Assembly (NCBI RefSeq): GCF_003710985.1
Contig: NZ_RHHT01000015.1
Span: forward strand, 62,001-126,000
DNA length: 64,000 bases
Source: Brevibacillus panacihumi
GTDB taxonomy: Bacteria; Bacillota; Bacilli; Brevibacillales; Brevibacillaceae
Direction: 5' to 3'
Below the pieces are notes generated by a model that was not told the DNA's origin, did no database searches, and saw only the letters and a list, made by a program, of their open reading frames with translations. A program made the position numbers and the translations under genes. Below are positions 44,980 to 54,339 of this stretch, piece after piece. The first letter of the stretch is position 1. Each line of letters opens with the position of its first letter.

Positions 44980-46134
44980 ATGTACGACCAGGAAATGGAC
45001 AACCGTTCTTATTCGCGCAGAGAATTTCTCACCAAAGCAGCCATGCTTGGTCTAGCTGCAGCGGTCCCGGGCAGCCTGTTGGCAGGCGCCGATCCTGTCA
45101 GCGCCCAGGAGTCTGCAGCATCCCAGGCAGCGGCAGGCACAGCGGCAGCACCGGCGGACAGCCTGTTCCAACCGGGCGGTACGATTGTCGATGTGCCAGG
45201 GGTCAAAGTTGGACAAATGCAGGATCTGAAAGCCATGACAGGGTGTACAGTTGTAGTGTTGGAGGAAGGCTCGCCATGCGGCGTAGATGTGCGCGGATCG
45301 GCACCGGGGACAAGAGAGACGGATTTGCTGAATCCGATCAATATGGTAGAAAAGGTAAATGCCATCGTTTTGACAGGGGGAAGCGCATTTGGCCTCGACT
45401 CCGCGAGCGGGGTCATGCGCTTTTTGGAGGAGCAAGGCATCGGACATCCGGTAGGAGTCGGTGTTGTGCCGATCGTACCGGCAGCCGTGATCTTTGATCT
45501 GTCCTTTGGCAGCGCCAAGGTTCGACCCGATCAGAAGATGGGATACGAAGCTGCCAAAATCGCCAGCAAGAATCCCGTCAAGCAAGGAAATGCAGGAGCG
45601 GGGACAGGGGCGACAGTAGGCAAGCTGGCTGGTGGCAAGCGGGCGATGAAGGGAGGATTGGGCTCCGCATCCGTCCGGCTGCCAAATGGTCTGGTCGTAG
45701 GGGCAGTGGTCGCAGTCAATGCCGTCGGACAGGTCCAGGACCCCGTTACAGGGGAAATCCTGGCGGGAGCACGCGACGACCAGGGGCAGATTCGCGATGC
45801 CTTGTCCTGGATGATTGAGCAAAGCGCACCGCCTGTTCCAAGCGGCACGAATACGACGATTGCCGTCGTCGCCAGCAATGCCAATCTGAACAAGACGCAA
45901 GCCAACAAGGTAGCGCAGATGGCGCACAACGGCCTCGCGAAGTCCATCTTTCCCGTCCATACCATGAGTGACGGCGATACCATATTCGCGGTAGCTACAG
46001 GCGGAGTGGACGCATCGGTCAACCTGGTCGGGACCTTGTCTGCTGAGGTTCTGGCGGCAGCTGTCGTCAATGCCATCAAAGCGGCGGAAGGGGCAGAGGG
46101 GCTGCCAGCTTACCGCGATCTGGCCTCCCGCTAA
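44980..46134 (+). CDS. P1-family (S58, DmpA-like) peptidase with Tat signal
   Basis: A 384-residue protein. The N-terminus has a twin-arginine motif (SRREFLTKA) followed by a hydrophobic stretch and an AQES-type cleavage region, so it is probably exported folded through Tat. The mature part is an Ntn-type P1 peptidase that activates itself by cutting before a nucleophile. The likely site is Gly-Thr in VPSGTNTTIAVV, with HTMSDGDTIFAVATGG downstream as in the family. DmpA-like members have L-aminopeptidase and D-Ala-amidase/esterase activity, which suits the D-peptide theme. ATG 44980 has AAGGTG 8 bases upstream; GTG 44971 is an alternative. Confidence 0.88.
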   Translation: MYDQEMDNRSYSRREFLTKAAMLGLAAAVPGSLLAGADPVSAQESAASQAAAGTAAAPADSLFQPGGTIVDVPGVKVGQMQDLKAMTGCTVVVLEEGSPCGVDVRGSAPGTRETDLLNPINMVEKVNAIVLTGGSAFGLDSASGVMRFLEEQGIGHPVGVGVVPIVPAAVIFDLSFGSAKVRPDQKMGYEAAKIASKNPVKQGNAGAGTGATVGKLAGGKRAMKGGLGSASVRLPNGLVVGAVVAVNAVGQVQDPVTGEILAGARDDQGQIRDALSWMIEQSAPPVPSGTNTTIAVVASNANLNKTQANKVAQMAHNGLAKSIFPVHTMSDGDTIFAVATGGVDASVNLVGTLSAEVLAAAVVNAIKAAEGAEGLPAYRDLASR

Positions 46135-46685
46135 TCCTTGGACTGCGTTGGCTCCGTCACGTACGCGATATATCCAATGCCATCCGTAACATCGGCGATT
46201 CGCGTCTCTTTCCCGAATTTTCGCAACGTCCAGAGGATGTATCCATCTCCGAATGCGCCGAGAATCATGATGATGCTCCACAAATACCAGAAGAGGGATT
46301 GCGCATAAAGAGCGATACAGTACGGAATGATCCCGAGCAAGAAGCCGGGAAGAATGACCGCCAGACGATAGTAGAAGATCGGAAGCGGTCGTAAGCAGCA
46401 GGCGTAGAAAATCATTTTTTTCCACACCACGCCAAAACGAATATCGGACCAGGCTGCTTTTCCACTCAGATAAAACCCAAGCCCGTGCAAGGCTTCGTGG
46501 ACGACAATCCCCACCGCGATCAAAAGGATAAAGAACAGAAGGTCCGGCAGCGTAATGGAAAAATGAATCTCCTCACCATACAAGAATATCGATATCACGA
46601 AGAACAGAACGGAAAAGACAGCTCCGTAAACGTTTGCCTTCCAAGGCTGCAAGGTGACATGCTGCTCTTTCACATGTGTTTCCAA
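46131..46685 (-). CDS. DUF3267-like putative membrane zinc metallopeptidase
   Basis: A 184-residue membrane protein with about four hydrophobic segments. The zinc motif HEALHG lies at about residue 63, inside the second membrane region. This HExxH arrangement is typical of DUF3267 proteins, thought to resemble site-2-type proteases; the activity is unproven. TTG 46685 is 8 bases after GGAGGGG; an in-frame open stretch farther upstream crosses a terminator and is not used. Its stop codon overlaps that of the convergent P1 peptidase by 3-4 bases. Confidence 0.72.
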   Translation of the reverse strand: METHVKEQHVTLQPWKANVYGAVFSVLFFVISIFLYGEEIHFSITLPDLLFFILLIAVGIVVHEALHGLGFYLSGKAAWSDIRFGVVWKKMIFYACCLRPLPIFYYRLAVILPGFLLGIIPYCIALYAQSLFWYLWSIIMILGAFGDGYILWTLRKFGKETRIADVTDGIGYIAYVTEPTQSKD

Positions 46686-46720
46686 GAATGATACCCCTCC
46701 CAGTCGTTGTAAACGTGATG

Positions 46721-46754
46721 AAAGCCCTTCCCTGACAGGAAGGGCTTTTTTCGC
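46721..46754. terminator. Hairpin between dapF and the DUF3267 gene
   Basis: AAAGCCCTTCC (46721-46731) and GGAAGGGCTTT (46738-46748) form a perfect 11-bp stem with a 6-base loop. The T-run is six long on the plus side and three on the minus side. Its position after dapF suggests that it terminates dapF on the minus strand despite the short tail. Confidence 0.75.
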
Positions 46755-46770
46755 ATGAGTCGGTCTTTTG

Positions 46771-47625
46771 CTACAGCCAAGCATCCGGGAGAAGCTCGCC
46801 GGAGGCTACTATTTTAGCGTTTCCTTCCATGATTACTTCCTGTGCCAGCCCATCTGCAAGCTGATAGGAAATTTGCAGGATGCCGCCCCGAGTATGGACG
46901 TTGACAGGAGAATCTGCCTCTACCAGCCCCAGCATTCCGGCAATGACCGCCGCGGCTGTCGAGCCGGAGCCGCATGCATAGGTCTCCGCTTCGACTCCGC
47001 GCTCGTAGGTTCGGATCTGCAAGGTATGCGGGTCCAGGACCTCGACAAAATTGACGTTGGTCCCTTGAGGGAAGTGAGTTTTATCATAGCGAATCTGTCT
47101 GCCCCAGTCAATGATTTGCCGATCGGAAATCGCTGCGAGGCCGTCGACGAACCAGACCGTATGGGGGACCCCGACCCAGCCGTAATGATACAGCGCAGAT
47201 GGACCATCTGTTGGATAGGGCTGATTCAGCTTCAGCTCATTCAGTACGACATCAGGATAACTTACGCTTACGAGCTGTGATTCCGGTTGAATGTGCGCAT
47301 GGTAGAACCCTGCCAGAGTTTCGAACCACATCGTGTCCTTTGCTATACCGACGGCATGGGCGAAGCGGGACAAGCATCTCGCTCCGTTGCCGCACATCTC
47401 CCCTTCGCTGCCGTCTGCGTTGAAATAGCGCATCTTGAAGTCCGCACGATCGGAGTGCTCCAGCATCATAAAGCCATCAGCCCCCAGCGAGATTCCTCGC
47501 GCGCATACGCGTTGGACAAACTGGGACAAATCAAAACCGTCCATAATCCCCTGGCGATTGTCGACGACGATGAAATCGTTGCCGCAGCCGTTCATTTTCA
47601 TAAAAGGAATCTTGAGAGAGGTCAC
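46771..47625 (-). CDS. dapF: Diaminopimelate epimerase
   Basis: A 284-residue cofactor-independent racemase that interconverts LL- and meso-diaminopimelate in the cytosol, for lysine and murein precursor supply. The two catalytic cysteines are in GEMCGNGARC (near residue 78) and TYACGSGSTAAA (near 219); the N-terminal MKMNGCGNDF motif is also typical. Its start is 12 bases after the stop of the dicarboxylate symporter gene, so the two are probably one transcript. Next to a murein-peptide island it might also process diaminopimelate from imported fragments, which is only a suggestion. Confidence 0.95.
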   Translation of the reverse strand: MTSLKIPFMKMNGCGNDFIVVDNRQGIMDGFDLSQFVQRVCARGISLGADGFMMLEHSDRADFKMRYFNADGSEGEMCGNGARCLSRFAHAVGIAKDTMWFETLAGFYHAHIQPESQLVSVSYPDVVLNELKLNQPYPTDGPSALYHYGWVGVPHTVWFVDGLAAISDRQIIDWGRQIRYDKTHFPQGTNVNFVEVLDPHTLQIRTYERGVEAETYACGSGSTAAAVIAGMLGLVEADSPVNVHTRGGILQISYQLADGLAQEVIMEGNAKIVASGELLPDAWL

Positions 47626-47637
47626 GATTGTTCTCCT

Positions 47638-48903
47638 TTACATGGAAGCCGTTTCTTCCTGGCCGAGTATCTTCTTCTTCATCCACTCTTTCCCGTCGAC
47701 GATGCGTGCGACCATCATGCTGGCGACAGTATCACCGGTAGCGTTGACCATGGTGGCAGGCGGATCGACTAATGTACCGAGCATGGCGATGATAGGCAGT
47801 GCCTCAGGAGGAAAGCCGTACATGGTGACAATCAGCATCTCTCCGATAAAACCGCCGCCCGGAACACCGGACATGACGACCCCGCTCAATACGGCGATCA
47901 TGATCGCGGTCAGATAGGTGTCCAAACCGTGGAACGGCATATTAAACAGTCCGAAGATGAATGAAATTTTCAGGATTGCGCTCAGACAGGATCCATCCAT
48001 ATGGGCGGTAGCTCCGAACGGGATGACAATCTCCCGCACGTCCTTGGGAACGCCGATTTTTTCGGTAGCTTCCAAATTCACCGGAATCGTGGCGACGCTG
48101 CTGCCAGTGGCGAAGGAAGTAACAGCGGGAGAGATCGCATTTTTCCAGAAGAGGCGAGGTCCTCCCTTGCCCATGGACAGATAGGCGTATATTGTGAAAG
48201 CGATCAGAAAATAAAGGAAAGAGATCGGATAGTAGATGACCATCGCTCTCGCATATGAGCCCAGCAGGTCGGGACCAAACACGCCGACCAGGTTGGCGAA
48301 ATAGGCGCCAAGACCGATGGGAGCATAGTACATCAAAATCTTGATCATCTTGATCATGACGTCCGACAGGGCATTCAATCCTTCCGCGACTTTACGTCCC
48401 TTCTCGCCAGCCAGACTGACAGATAATCCAAATAAGATCGAAAAGACAATGAGGGCAAGCATGTTCTTGCGGGATAAAAGATCGCTGAAATTGGACACGG
48501 TGAAGGCTTGCACAAACTGGTCAGCCGTGTTGAGCTGGTTGATTTCTTCCGGTGCCTTCAGTTCCACGTTGATTCCTTCTGATGGCGGAAAAATCGAGAC
48601 TCCGACCAGCATGAGGATGGATGAGATAATGCCGGTAATCACGAAGACGGCGAGCATGACCCCGAGGATTTTTCCCAACCGCTTTAAGTCGACGATGTTG
48701 GCTACTGCGCTGCTGATGTTGACGAAGACGAGCGGGACGACAATCGTAAACATCATGTTGATGAAGATGTCGCCAAAGGGCTTCAAGGCCTCGGCGTCTT
48801 TGCCCATCATGATCCCGATGACAGCACCAAGCGCGATACAGATGAGGAGCATAATGGGATAGCGATACGATTGCCAAACACTGCTTTTCGTTCCTGCAAC
48901 CAT
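47638..48903 (-). CDS. Dicarboxylate/amino acid:cation symporter (DAACS, GltP/DctA family)
   Basis: A 421-residue transporter with eight membrane helices and two re-entrant loops. The substrate and ion loops show SFATGSSVATIPV (HP1) and PFGATAHMDGSC (TM7 region), then GVPGGGFIGEM (HP2). Family members import glutamate, aspartate or C4-dicarboxylates with Na+ or protons. ATG 48903 is 8 bases after GGGAGGG. The promoter is flanked by an inverted repeat (48934-48960). Pairing with dapF suggests amino acid rather than succinate uptake, but this is weak evidence. Confidence 0.92.
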   Translation of the reverse strand: MVAGTKSSVWQSYRYPIMLLICIALGAVIGIMMGKDAEALKPFGDIFINMMFTIVVPLVFVNISSAVANIVDLKRLGKILGVMLAVFVITGIISSILMLVGVSIFPPSEGINVELKAPEEINQLNTADQFVQAFTVSNFSDLLSRKNMLALIVFSILFGLSVSLAGEKGRKVAEGLNALSDVMIKMIKILMYYAPIGLGAYFANLVGVFGPDLLGSYARAMVIYYPISFLYFLIAFTIYAYLSMGKGGPRLFWKNAISPAVTSFATGSSVATIPVNLEATEKIGVPKDVREIVIPFGATAHMDGSCLSAILKISFIFGLFNMPFHGLDTYLTAIMIAVLSGVVMSGVPGGGFIGEMLIVTMYGFPPEALPIIAMLGTLVDPPATMVNATGDTVASMMVARIVDGKEWMKKKILGQEETASM

Positions 48904-48933
48904 ACAAGATTCCCTCCCTATCAAAAAAATCAT

Positions 48934-48960
48934 AAAGTCTAGTATCATTATACAGACTTT
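48934..48960 (-). promoter_or_regulatory. Inverted repeat around the -10 box of the symporter promoter
   Basis: AAAGTCT (48934-48940) and AGACTTT (48954-48960) flank a minus-strand TATAAT (48952-48947). The half-sites extend inward through GTA and TAC, with a one-base bulge. A repressor bound here would block the promoter. No clear -35 box is seen. Confidence 0.55.
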
Positions 48961-49077
48961 CTTTTTAAAATCTTCAGAAAATAATTTGTGGTGACAGAAT
49001 CTTTTTTGGTTGTGCTACCATAAGACTGGTAGGAAAATTTTTCAAGGAAGAAGTCAGCAGATGGGGAGGAATTATGG

Positions 49078-50082
49078 ATGAAAGCCGTGATGGTCACTGC
49101 TTTTGGCGGCCCGGAAAACATGATCTATACCGACACGCAGCTGCCTTTGATTCATGCCAAGCAGGTTCTGATCCGGGTTGCAGCCACCAGTGTGAACTTT
49201 GCAGACATCAAGGCCAGATACGGAAAAAAGGGAGGAGGCAAACTTCCGTTCATTCCAGGCTTGGATGTGGCAGGGGTGGTTGAACGCGTAGGAGCGGAAG
49301 TAACGCATATTCAAGCGGGTCAAAAGGTCATCGCATTCCCTGCCAACGGCTCGTACGCCGAGTATGTGGCTGCGGACGAGGATCTGACCTTCGCCATTCC
49401 GGATCATCTGGATTTCCGAACAGCAGCAGCGTGCCCAATCGTCTCCTTTACTTCCTACAAGCTGCTCGCGGACGTAGCGAGGGTAGAGCAAGGAGAGACT
49501 GTACTGATCCACGCGGCGTCAGGCGGAATCGGGACTACGGCGATTCAACTGGCAAAAATGCTGGGGGCAGGGCTGGTTATCGGCACTGTCGGCAGCGAGA
49601 GCAAAGCGCAATTTGCCCGGGAAGCAGGAGCCGATACCGTCATATGCCATCAGCAGGAGGATTTTGCTGCGCGGGTCAACGAGCTTACCCGCGGAGTTGG
49701 AGCTGATGTGATCCTCGACTCGATCTCCGGACGTGTTTCCGAACAAAGCATGGCTTGTCTGGCCCCCTATGGCAGGCTCGTCCATTTCGGCAACGCGAGC
49801 GGTGAAGTGGGGAATTTCCAGACGGTGGATCTGCATGCAAGTTGCCGTTCGGTACTCGGCTTCAGCTTTGGTACGACACGGCAAAAACGCCCGCATCTGC
49901 TTCGACCCGTAGCGGAACGAGTCCTGCCCCTGATTGCGGACGGGAAGCTGCAGATCAAGATAGGTCGCACGTTTCCTCTGCAGGAAGCTGCTTTGGCGCA
50001 TGAATGGGTTGAGAGCCGCCAAAGTACGGGAAAAGTAGTGCTGGAGGTTAACCAAGGGATCAGTGCGGGTCTGCAGGAATAA
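49078..50082 (+). CDS. Quinone oxidoreductase-type zinc-free medium-chain dehydrogenase
   Basis: A 334-residue MDR protein of the QOR branch. The N-terminal GroES-like domain reads TSVNFADIKARYG and FIPGLDVAGVVERVG, without the zinc Cys/His ligands. The Rossmann domain has HAASGGIGTTAIQLAK. It would reduce quinones or enones with NADPH. GGGGAGG precedes the ATG. It stands alone between the divergent symporter operon and the opp operon, with its own terminator. Confidence 0.9.
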   Translation: MKAVMVTAFGGPENMIYTDTQLPLIHAKQVLIRVAATSVNFADIKARYGKKGGGKLPFIPGLDVAGVVERVGAEVTHIQAGQKVIAFPANGSYAEYVAADEDLTFAIPDHLDFRTAAACPIVSFTSYKLLADVARVEQGETVLIHAASGGIGTTAIQLAKMLGAGLVIGTVGSESKAQFAREAGADTVICHQQEDFAARVNELTRGVGADVILDSISGRVSEQSMACLAPYGRLVHFGNASGEVGNFQTVDLHASCRSVLGFSFGTTRQKRPHLLRPVAERVLPLIADGKLQIKIGRTFPLQEAALAHEWVESRQSTGKVVLEVNQGISAGLQE

Positions 50083-50094
50083 AATCATTCATAG

Positions 50095-50140
50095 AAAACT
50101 CTCATTCGATTGCCTTGCAATCAGGGATGAGAGTTTTTTA
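50095..50140 (+). terminator. Terminator after the quinone oxidoreductase gene
   Basis: AAAACTCTCAT (50095-50105) pairs with ATGAGAGTTTT (50127-50137), with an inner GATTGC/GCAATC stem; TTTT continues into TTACTTTT. Confidence 0.92.
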
Positions 50141-50232
50141 CTTTTACTATAATATATATTCGCTATTAAAATTTCTTATAGCAAATCGCTCGAAACCAAT
50201 ATATGCAATATAGGACTATTGTTTACTAGCAC

Positions 50233-50274
50233 TTGACGGATTCCATTACTTTCAAGCTATAATTGACTTATAAT
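50233..50274 (+). promoter_or_regulatory. Promoter region of the opp operon
   Basis: TTGACG (50233-50238) precedes TATAAT (50258-50263) by 19 bases. A second TATAAT (50269-50274) has TTACTT 17 bases before it. The stretch 50140-50340 is AT-rich and otherwise empty, apart from CATGCA-type repeats near 50300. Confidence 0.6.
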
Positions 50275-50346
50275 TTAGATTTATCAAATATTTATGAAAA
50301 TGCATCTGCATGCATGAAAACATCCACGAAGGAGAGGAGTGAGCAA

Positions 50347-51273
50347 ATGGGTCGTTATATTGTGAAAAGGATTGTCGCAGGACTCATAACCATGTTCGTA
50401 CTGACAACCGTCACCTTTTTCCTCATGCATGCGATCCCGGGGGGACCGTTCAGCCCCGCAGAAGAACGAAAAGTACCGAAACAGGTACTGGAAAAAATCG
50501 AAGAGAAATACGGTCTGAATGACCCGATTCCTGTACAGTATGTGAACTACTTGAAGAATCTGGCCCAAGGGGATTTCGGTCTTTCGTTCAAACAAAGAGA
50601 CGTGACCGTGAATGAGATCATCGAACAGGGGTTTCCCGTTTCCGCCAAAGTCGGGAGCATAGCCATCGTTGTCGCATTGCTGGTGGGAATTCCGCTCGGG
50701 ATCACGTCCGCGATCAAAAGAGGGAAGTGGGCTGACTGGCTCGCGATGATTATCGCGACTGTAGGAATTTCCATTCCCAGCTTCGTATTATCGGTGCTGA
50801 TGCTTTTCTTGTTTGCTGTCGTGTTGAAGGTCTTGCCGACATTCGGACTTACCTCCTGGCAGCACTACATTCTTCCCGTTGCCGGACTTTCGTTTGGCCC
50901 CATCGCCTACATAGCGAGATTGATGCGCTCCAGCATGCTCGAAGTGATGAGATACGACTACATCCGCACGGCCCGTGCCAAAGGTGTGCATGAGCTGAAA
51001 GTCATTTGCAAGCACGCATTGAAAAATGCCATTATTCCTATTGTTACCTATTTGGGCCCATTGGTGGCCATACTATTGACCGGGAGCTTTGTCATTGAGC
51101 GGATTTTCTCCATCCCCGGGATCGGCAGGGACTTCGTGACAGGGATCAGCGACCGTGACTATTCTGTCATTTTAGGCATGACGGTCTTCTTCGGAGCATT
51201 CATCGTCGTCGCCAATATCATTGTGGATGTTCTCTATGCGGTGATTGATCGTCGCGTAAAAATGGATGAGTAG
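50347..51273 (+). CDS. oppB: Oligopeptide ABC transporter permease OppB
   Basis: A 308-residue permease. It starts MGRYIVKRIVAGLITMFV and has the OppB extracytoplasmic loop (HAIPGGPFSPAEERKVPKQV) and the EAA loop VMRYDYIRTARAKGVHELKVICKH. Six membrane segments are visible. ATG 50347 follows GGAGAGGAG. It is more like true OppB than the two DppB proteins in the window, so this third importer probably has a different peptide range. Confidence 0.93.
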   Translation: MGRYIVKRIVAGLITMFVLTTVTFFLMHAIPGGPFSPAEERKVPKQVLEKIEEKYGLNDPIPVQYVNYLKNLAQGDFGLSFKQRDVTVNEIIEQGFPVSAKVGSIAIVVALLVGIPLGITSAIKRGKWADWLAMIIATVGISIPSFVLSVLMLFLFAVVLKVLPTFGLTSWQHYILPVAGLSFGPIAYIARLMRSSMLEVMRYDYIRTARAKGVHELKVICKHALKNAIIPIVTYLGPLVAILLTGSFVIERIFSIPGIGRDFVTGISDRDYSVILGMTVFFGAFIVVANIIVDVLYAVIDRRVKMDE

Positions 51274-51281
51274 GTGATGAT

Positions 51282-52259
51282 ATGATTCATACGGCCCGCA
51301 TGAAAGAAAGAGAAGATGGCCCGTTCTCCCCGGGCGCTGCTGCTGATCTTCCAGACGACCTGTTTGAAAAGCTGGATGAATCCGATCGGCAAGACAATGA
51401 AGAGATTACTCGTCCGAGCAAGTCATACTGGCAGGATGCCTGGTCTCGCTTTCGCAAAGATCCTTTGGCGATGATCGGCTTATGCGTCATCGTCGTGATG
51501 GCGGTCGCAGCCATTTTCGGACCTATATTTTCTGAATATACATACGATGGTCAAAATTTAGAAAACGGGAACCAACCTCCTTCTGCCGAGCACTGGTTTG
51601 GAACGGACAAGTTTGGACGAGACATTTTCGTCAGAACGCTGTACGGTGCGAGAATCAGTCTCTTGATCGGGTTTGTCGCTGCAGCCATCAACATGGTGAT
51701 CGGCATCATCTACGGCGGCATATCCGGGTATTTTGGAGGCAGAGTCGACATGCTGCTGATGCGCATCGTCGATATCATGATCGGGGTGCCGGATCTGCTC
51801 TACATCATTTTGGTGATGATGTTCCTCGGCAACAGTATCCAGAGCATCTTGATCGCCTTGTGCCTGACTTCCTGGATCGGGACGGCGCGTATCGTCCGCT
51901 CGCAGGTCGTGACGCTCAAGCATCAGGAATACGCACTCGCTGCACGGTCCATTGGTTCCTCCAATCTGCGCATCTTGTTTAAACACCTCATACCCAACAG
52001 CATTGGGCCGATTATCGTGACCGTTACCTTCCTGGTTCCATCCGCGATCTTTTCCGAAGCGTTCCTGAGCTTTCTCGGGATCGGGATTCAGGTGCCGATC
52101 GCAAGCTGGGGCACACTCGTGAACGACGCCATCCCCACTTTGTTTACCCAACCGTACCAGATGCTGTTCCCTGCGCTCGCGATCAGCGTAACGATGTTTG
52201 CGCTCAATTTTATCGGCGACGGGTTGAGGGATGCGCTGGATCCACGTCTGAAGAAATAG
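51282..52259 (+). CDS. oppC: Oligopeptide ABC transporter permease OppC
   Basis: A 325-residue permease with a long charged cytoplasmic leader (about 70 residues, ending SYWQDAWSRFRKDPLAMIGL) as in OppC of Bacillus. It carries HWFGTDKFGRDIFVRTLYGARIS and the EAA loop LKHQEYALAARSIGSSNLRILFKH. It begins 8 bases after oppB with a modest binding site (TAGGTGAT). Confidence 0.93.
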   Translation: MIHTARMKEREDGPFSPGAAADLPDDLFEKLDESDRQDNEEITRPSKSYWQDAWSRFRKDPLAMIGLCVIVVMAVAAIFGPIFSEYTYDGQNLENGNQPPSAEHWFGTDKFGRDIFVRTLYGARISLLIGFVAAAINMVIGIIYGGISGYFGGRVDMLLMRIVDIMIGVPDLLYIILVMMFLGNSIQSILIALCLTSWIGTARIVRSQVVTLKHQEYALAARSIGSSNLRILFKHLIPNSIGPIIVTVTFLVPSAIFSEAFLSFLGIGIQVPIASWGTLVNDAIPTLFTQPYQMLFPALAISVTMFALNFIGDGLRDALDPRLKK

Positions 52260-52271
52260 GGGGGATAACCT

Positions 52272-53273
52272 GTGAAATTGCTACAAGTCAACAATTTACG
52301 AACCACCTTCCATATCGAAGCAGGGCAAGTTCAGGCCGTTCGCGGGATCTCCTTTCATGTCGAGAAAGGGGAATCAGTGGGAATTGTCGGAGAGTCGGGC
52401 TCTGGAAAAAGCGTCTCCATGCTGTCGATCATGCGCCTGTTGCCTGACAACGCGAAAATCGAAGCGGACCGCCTTTTGTTTGATGGCATAGAGATCATGG
52501 ATATGGATCATAAGCAGATGCGCCGGTTGCATGGCAACGATATCGGAATGATTTTTCAAGACCCGATGACTTCGCTCAATCCTTTGTTTACCATTGGCGA
52601 TCAGCTTATGGAGCCGATTCGCATCCATTTGAAGCTTTCCAAGGCAGAAGCAAAGAAAAAGGCCATCGAAGTACTGAAAATGGTGGAGATCCCGAGTCCT
52701 GAAACCAGGCTCAATCAATATCCGCACGAATTTTCCGGGGGAATGAGGCAGCGGGTGATGATCGCCATCGCAATCTCTTGCAACCCCAAGCTGTTAATCG
52801 CTGATGAACCGACGACCGCGCTGGACGTGACGATCCAAGCCCAGATTCTCGATTTGATGCGGGATTTGAAAAAGAAAAGCAATACCTCTATTGTACTGAT
52901 CACCCATGATTTGGGCGTCGTCGCCAGTATGTGCAGTCGGATCATTGTCATGTACGGCGGCCAGATCGTAGAGGAAGGCACGACGCGGGAAGTCTTCTAC
53001 AATCCGCAGCATCCCTACACATGGGGACTGATTCGTTCCATGCCCAAGGTCTCCGAAGGGGAAAAGAAAAAGCTGATTCCGATCCCGGGGAGTCCGCCTG
53101 ATTTGTTGGCCCCGCCGCAGGGATGTGCGTTCGCTGCCCGCTGCGAGCATGCGATGAAGGTTTGCACGAAGTATTCTCCGGCCGCCATCTCTTTGAGCGA
53201 GAGCCATCGGGCTGCATGCTGGCTGATGCACCCGAAAGCTGCAAAAGCAGAAAGAGAGGTGATTGGCTCATGA
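52272..53273 (+). CDS. oppD: Oligopeptide ABC transporter ATPase OppD
   Basis: A 333-residue ATPase with [46 protein letters not shown] and [15 protein letters not shown], plus the C-terminal [14 protein letters not shown] cluster. The GTG start follows GGGGGGAT. It overlaps oppF by 4 bases. Confidence 0.95.
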   Translation: MKLLQVNNLRTTFHIEAGQVQAVRGISFHVEKGESVGIVGESGSGKSVSMLSIMRLLPDNAKIEADRLLFDGIEIMDMDHKQMRRLHGNDIGMIFQDPMTSLNPLFTIGDQLMEPIRIHLKLSKAEAKKKAIEVLKMVEIPSPETRLNQYPHEFSGGMRQRVMIAIAISCNPKLLIADEPTTALDVTIQAQILDLMRDLKKKSNTSIVLITHDLGVVASMCSRIIVMYGGQIVEEGTTREVFYNPQHPYTWGLIRSMPKVSEGEKKKLIPIPGSPPDLLAPPQGCAFAARCEHAMKVCTKYSPAAISLSESHRAACWLMHPKAAKAEREVIGS

Positions 53274-54253
53274 CCCAAACGACTGAAAATCTGATCGAAG
53301 TCAAACATTTGAAGAAGTACTTTGATGTGAAAAAAGGCTTGTTCAGCCGCAGTGACCGCCAGCTCAAGGCGGTGGACGACATCAGCTTTTCAATCAAAAA
53401 GGGAGAGACGCTGGGACTCGTCGGAGAATCAGGCTGCGGCAAGACGACAGCCGGACGAACGCTGCTACGGCTGTATGAGCCTACCTCCGGACAGATCCTT
53501 TTCCACGGCAAGCCGCTGGAAAAGCTAACGCACAAAGAACTCCTGCCTTACCGCAAGAAAATGCAGATGATTTTTCAAGATCCTTACGCTTCTCTTGATC
53601 CGCGCATGACAGTGGGAGAGATCATCGGGGATCCGCTGGATGTGCATCGAATCTGCAAGGGGAAGGATCGCTCCGACCGGATCCGTGAATTAGTCGAACT
53701 GGTGGGCTTGAAGCGAGATCACATCAATCGCTACCCGCATGAATTTTCCGGAGGACAACGCCAGCGGATCGGGATCGCCCGCGCCCTCGCTGTAGAGCCC
53801 GAATTCATCGTCTGCGACGAGCCGATTTCGGCACTGGACGTCTCGATTCAGGCGCAGGTCGTCAATATGCTGGAGGACCTGCAGGAGAGATTCGGACTTA
53901 CCTATTTGTTCATCTCCCACGACCTGTCGATGGTGCGGCATATCTCCCACAAAGTAGGGGTGATGTACCTGGGCAGTCTGGTTGAGATCGCGGATGCGCA
54001 TGAGCTGTATACCAACATGCAGCATCCCTACACCAAAGCGCTGCTCTCCGCCGTACCTATCCCTGACCCGGATCTGGCAGAGAAGAGTGAACGCATTCAT
54101 CTGCAAGGGGATGTGCCAAGTCCGCTCGACCCGCCGCCGGGCTGCGCTTTTCAGACGCGTTGTGCCTATGCCGTTGCGGCTTGTCGGGAAGTGAAGCCTG
54201 AATTAAAAGACATGGGGAATGGACACCAGGTAGCTTGCCACATCGTTTCCTGA
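53270..54253 (+). CDS. oppF: Oligopeptide ABC transporter ATPase OppF
   Basis: A 327-residue ATPase with [55 protein letters not shown] and the C-terminal [14 protein letters not shown] cluster. ATG 53270 overlaps the oppD stop (ATGA). With OppD it energises uptake by OppBC. Confidence 0.95.
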   Translation: MTQTTENLIEVKHLKKYFDVKKGLFSRSDRQLKAVDDISFSIKKGETLGLVGESGCGKTTAGRTLLRLYEPTSGQILFHGKPLEKLTHKELLPYRKKMQMIFQDPYASLDPRMTVGEIIGDPLDVHRICKGKDRSDRIRELVELVGLKRDHINRYPHEFSGGQRQRIGIARALAVEPEFIVCDEPISALDVSIQAQVVNMLEDLQERFGLTYLFISHDLSMVRHISHKVGVMYLGSLVEIADAHELYTNMQHPYTKALLSAVPIPDPDLAEKSERIHLQGDVPSPLDPPPGCAFQTRCAYAVAACREVKPELKDMGNGHQVACHIVS

Positions 54254-54339
54254 TCACGTATGGACGCAGGGACATGCCACAGATGAAAGCTGTCTTCCAA
54301 GACGGATTTTCATACATTACAGAAAAGAGGGGGAAGAAA

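Noticed and set aside
45052-46425. Long minus-strand open frame opposite the P1 peptidase
   Set aside because: It is antisense to a well-supported gene and has a composition typical of a shadow frame; it also overlaps the DUF3267 gene in another frame.
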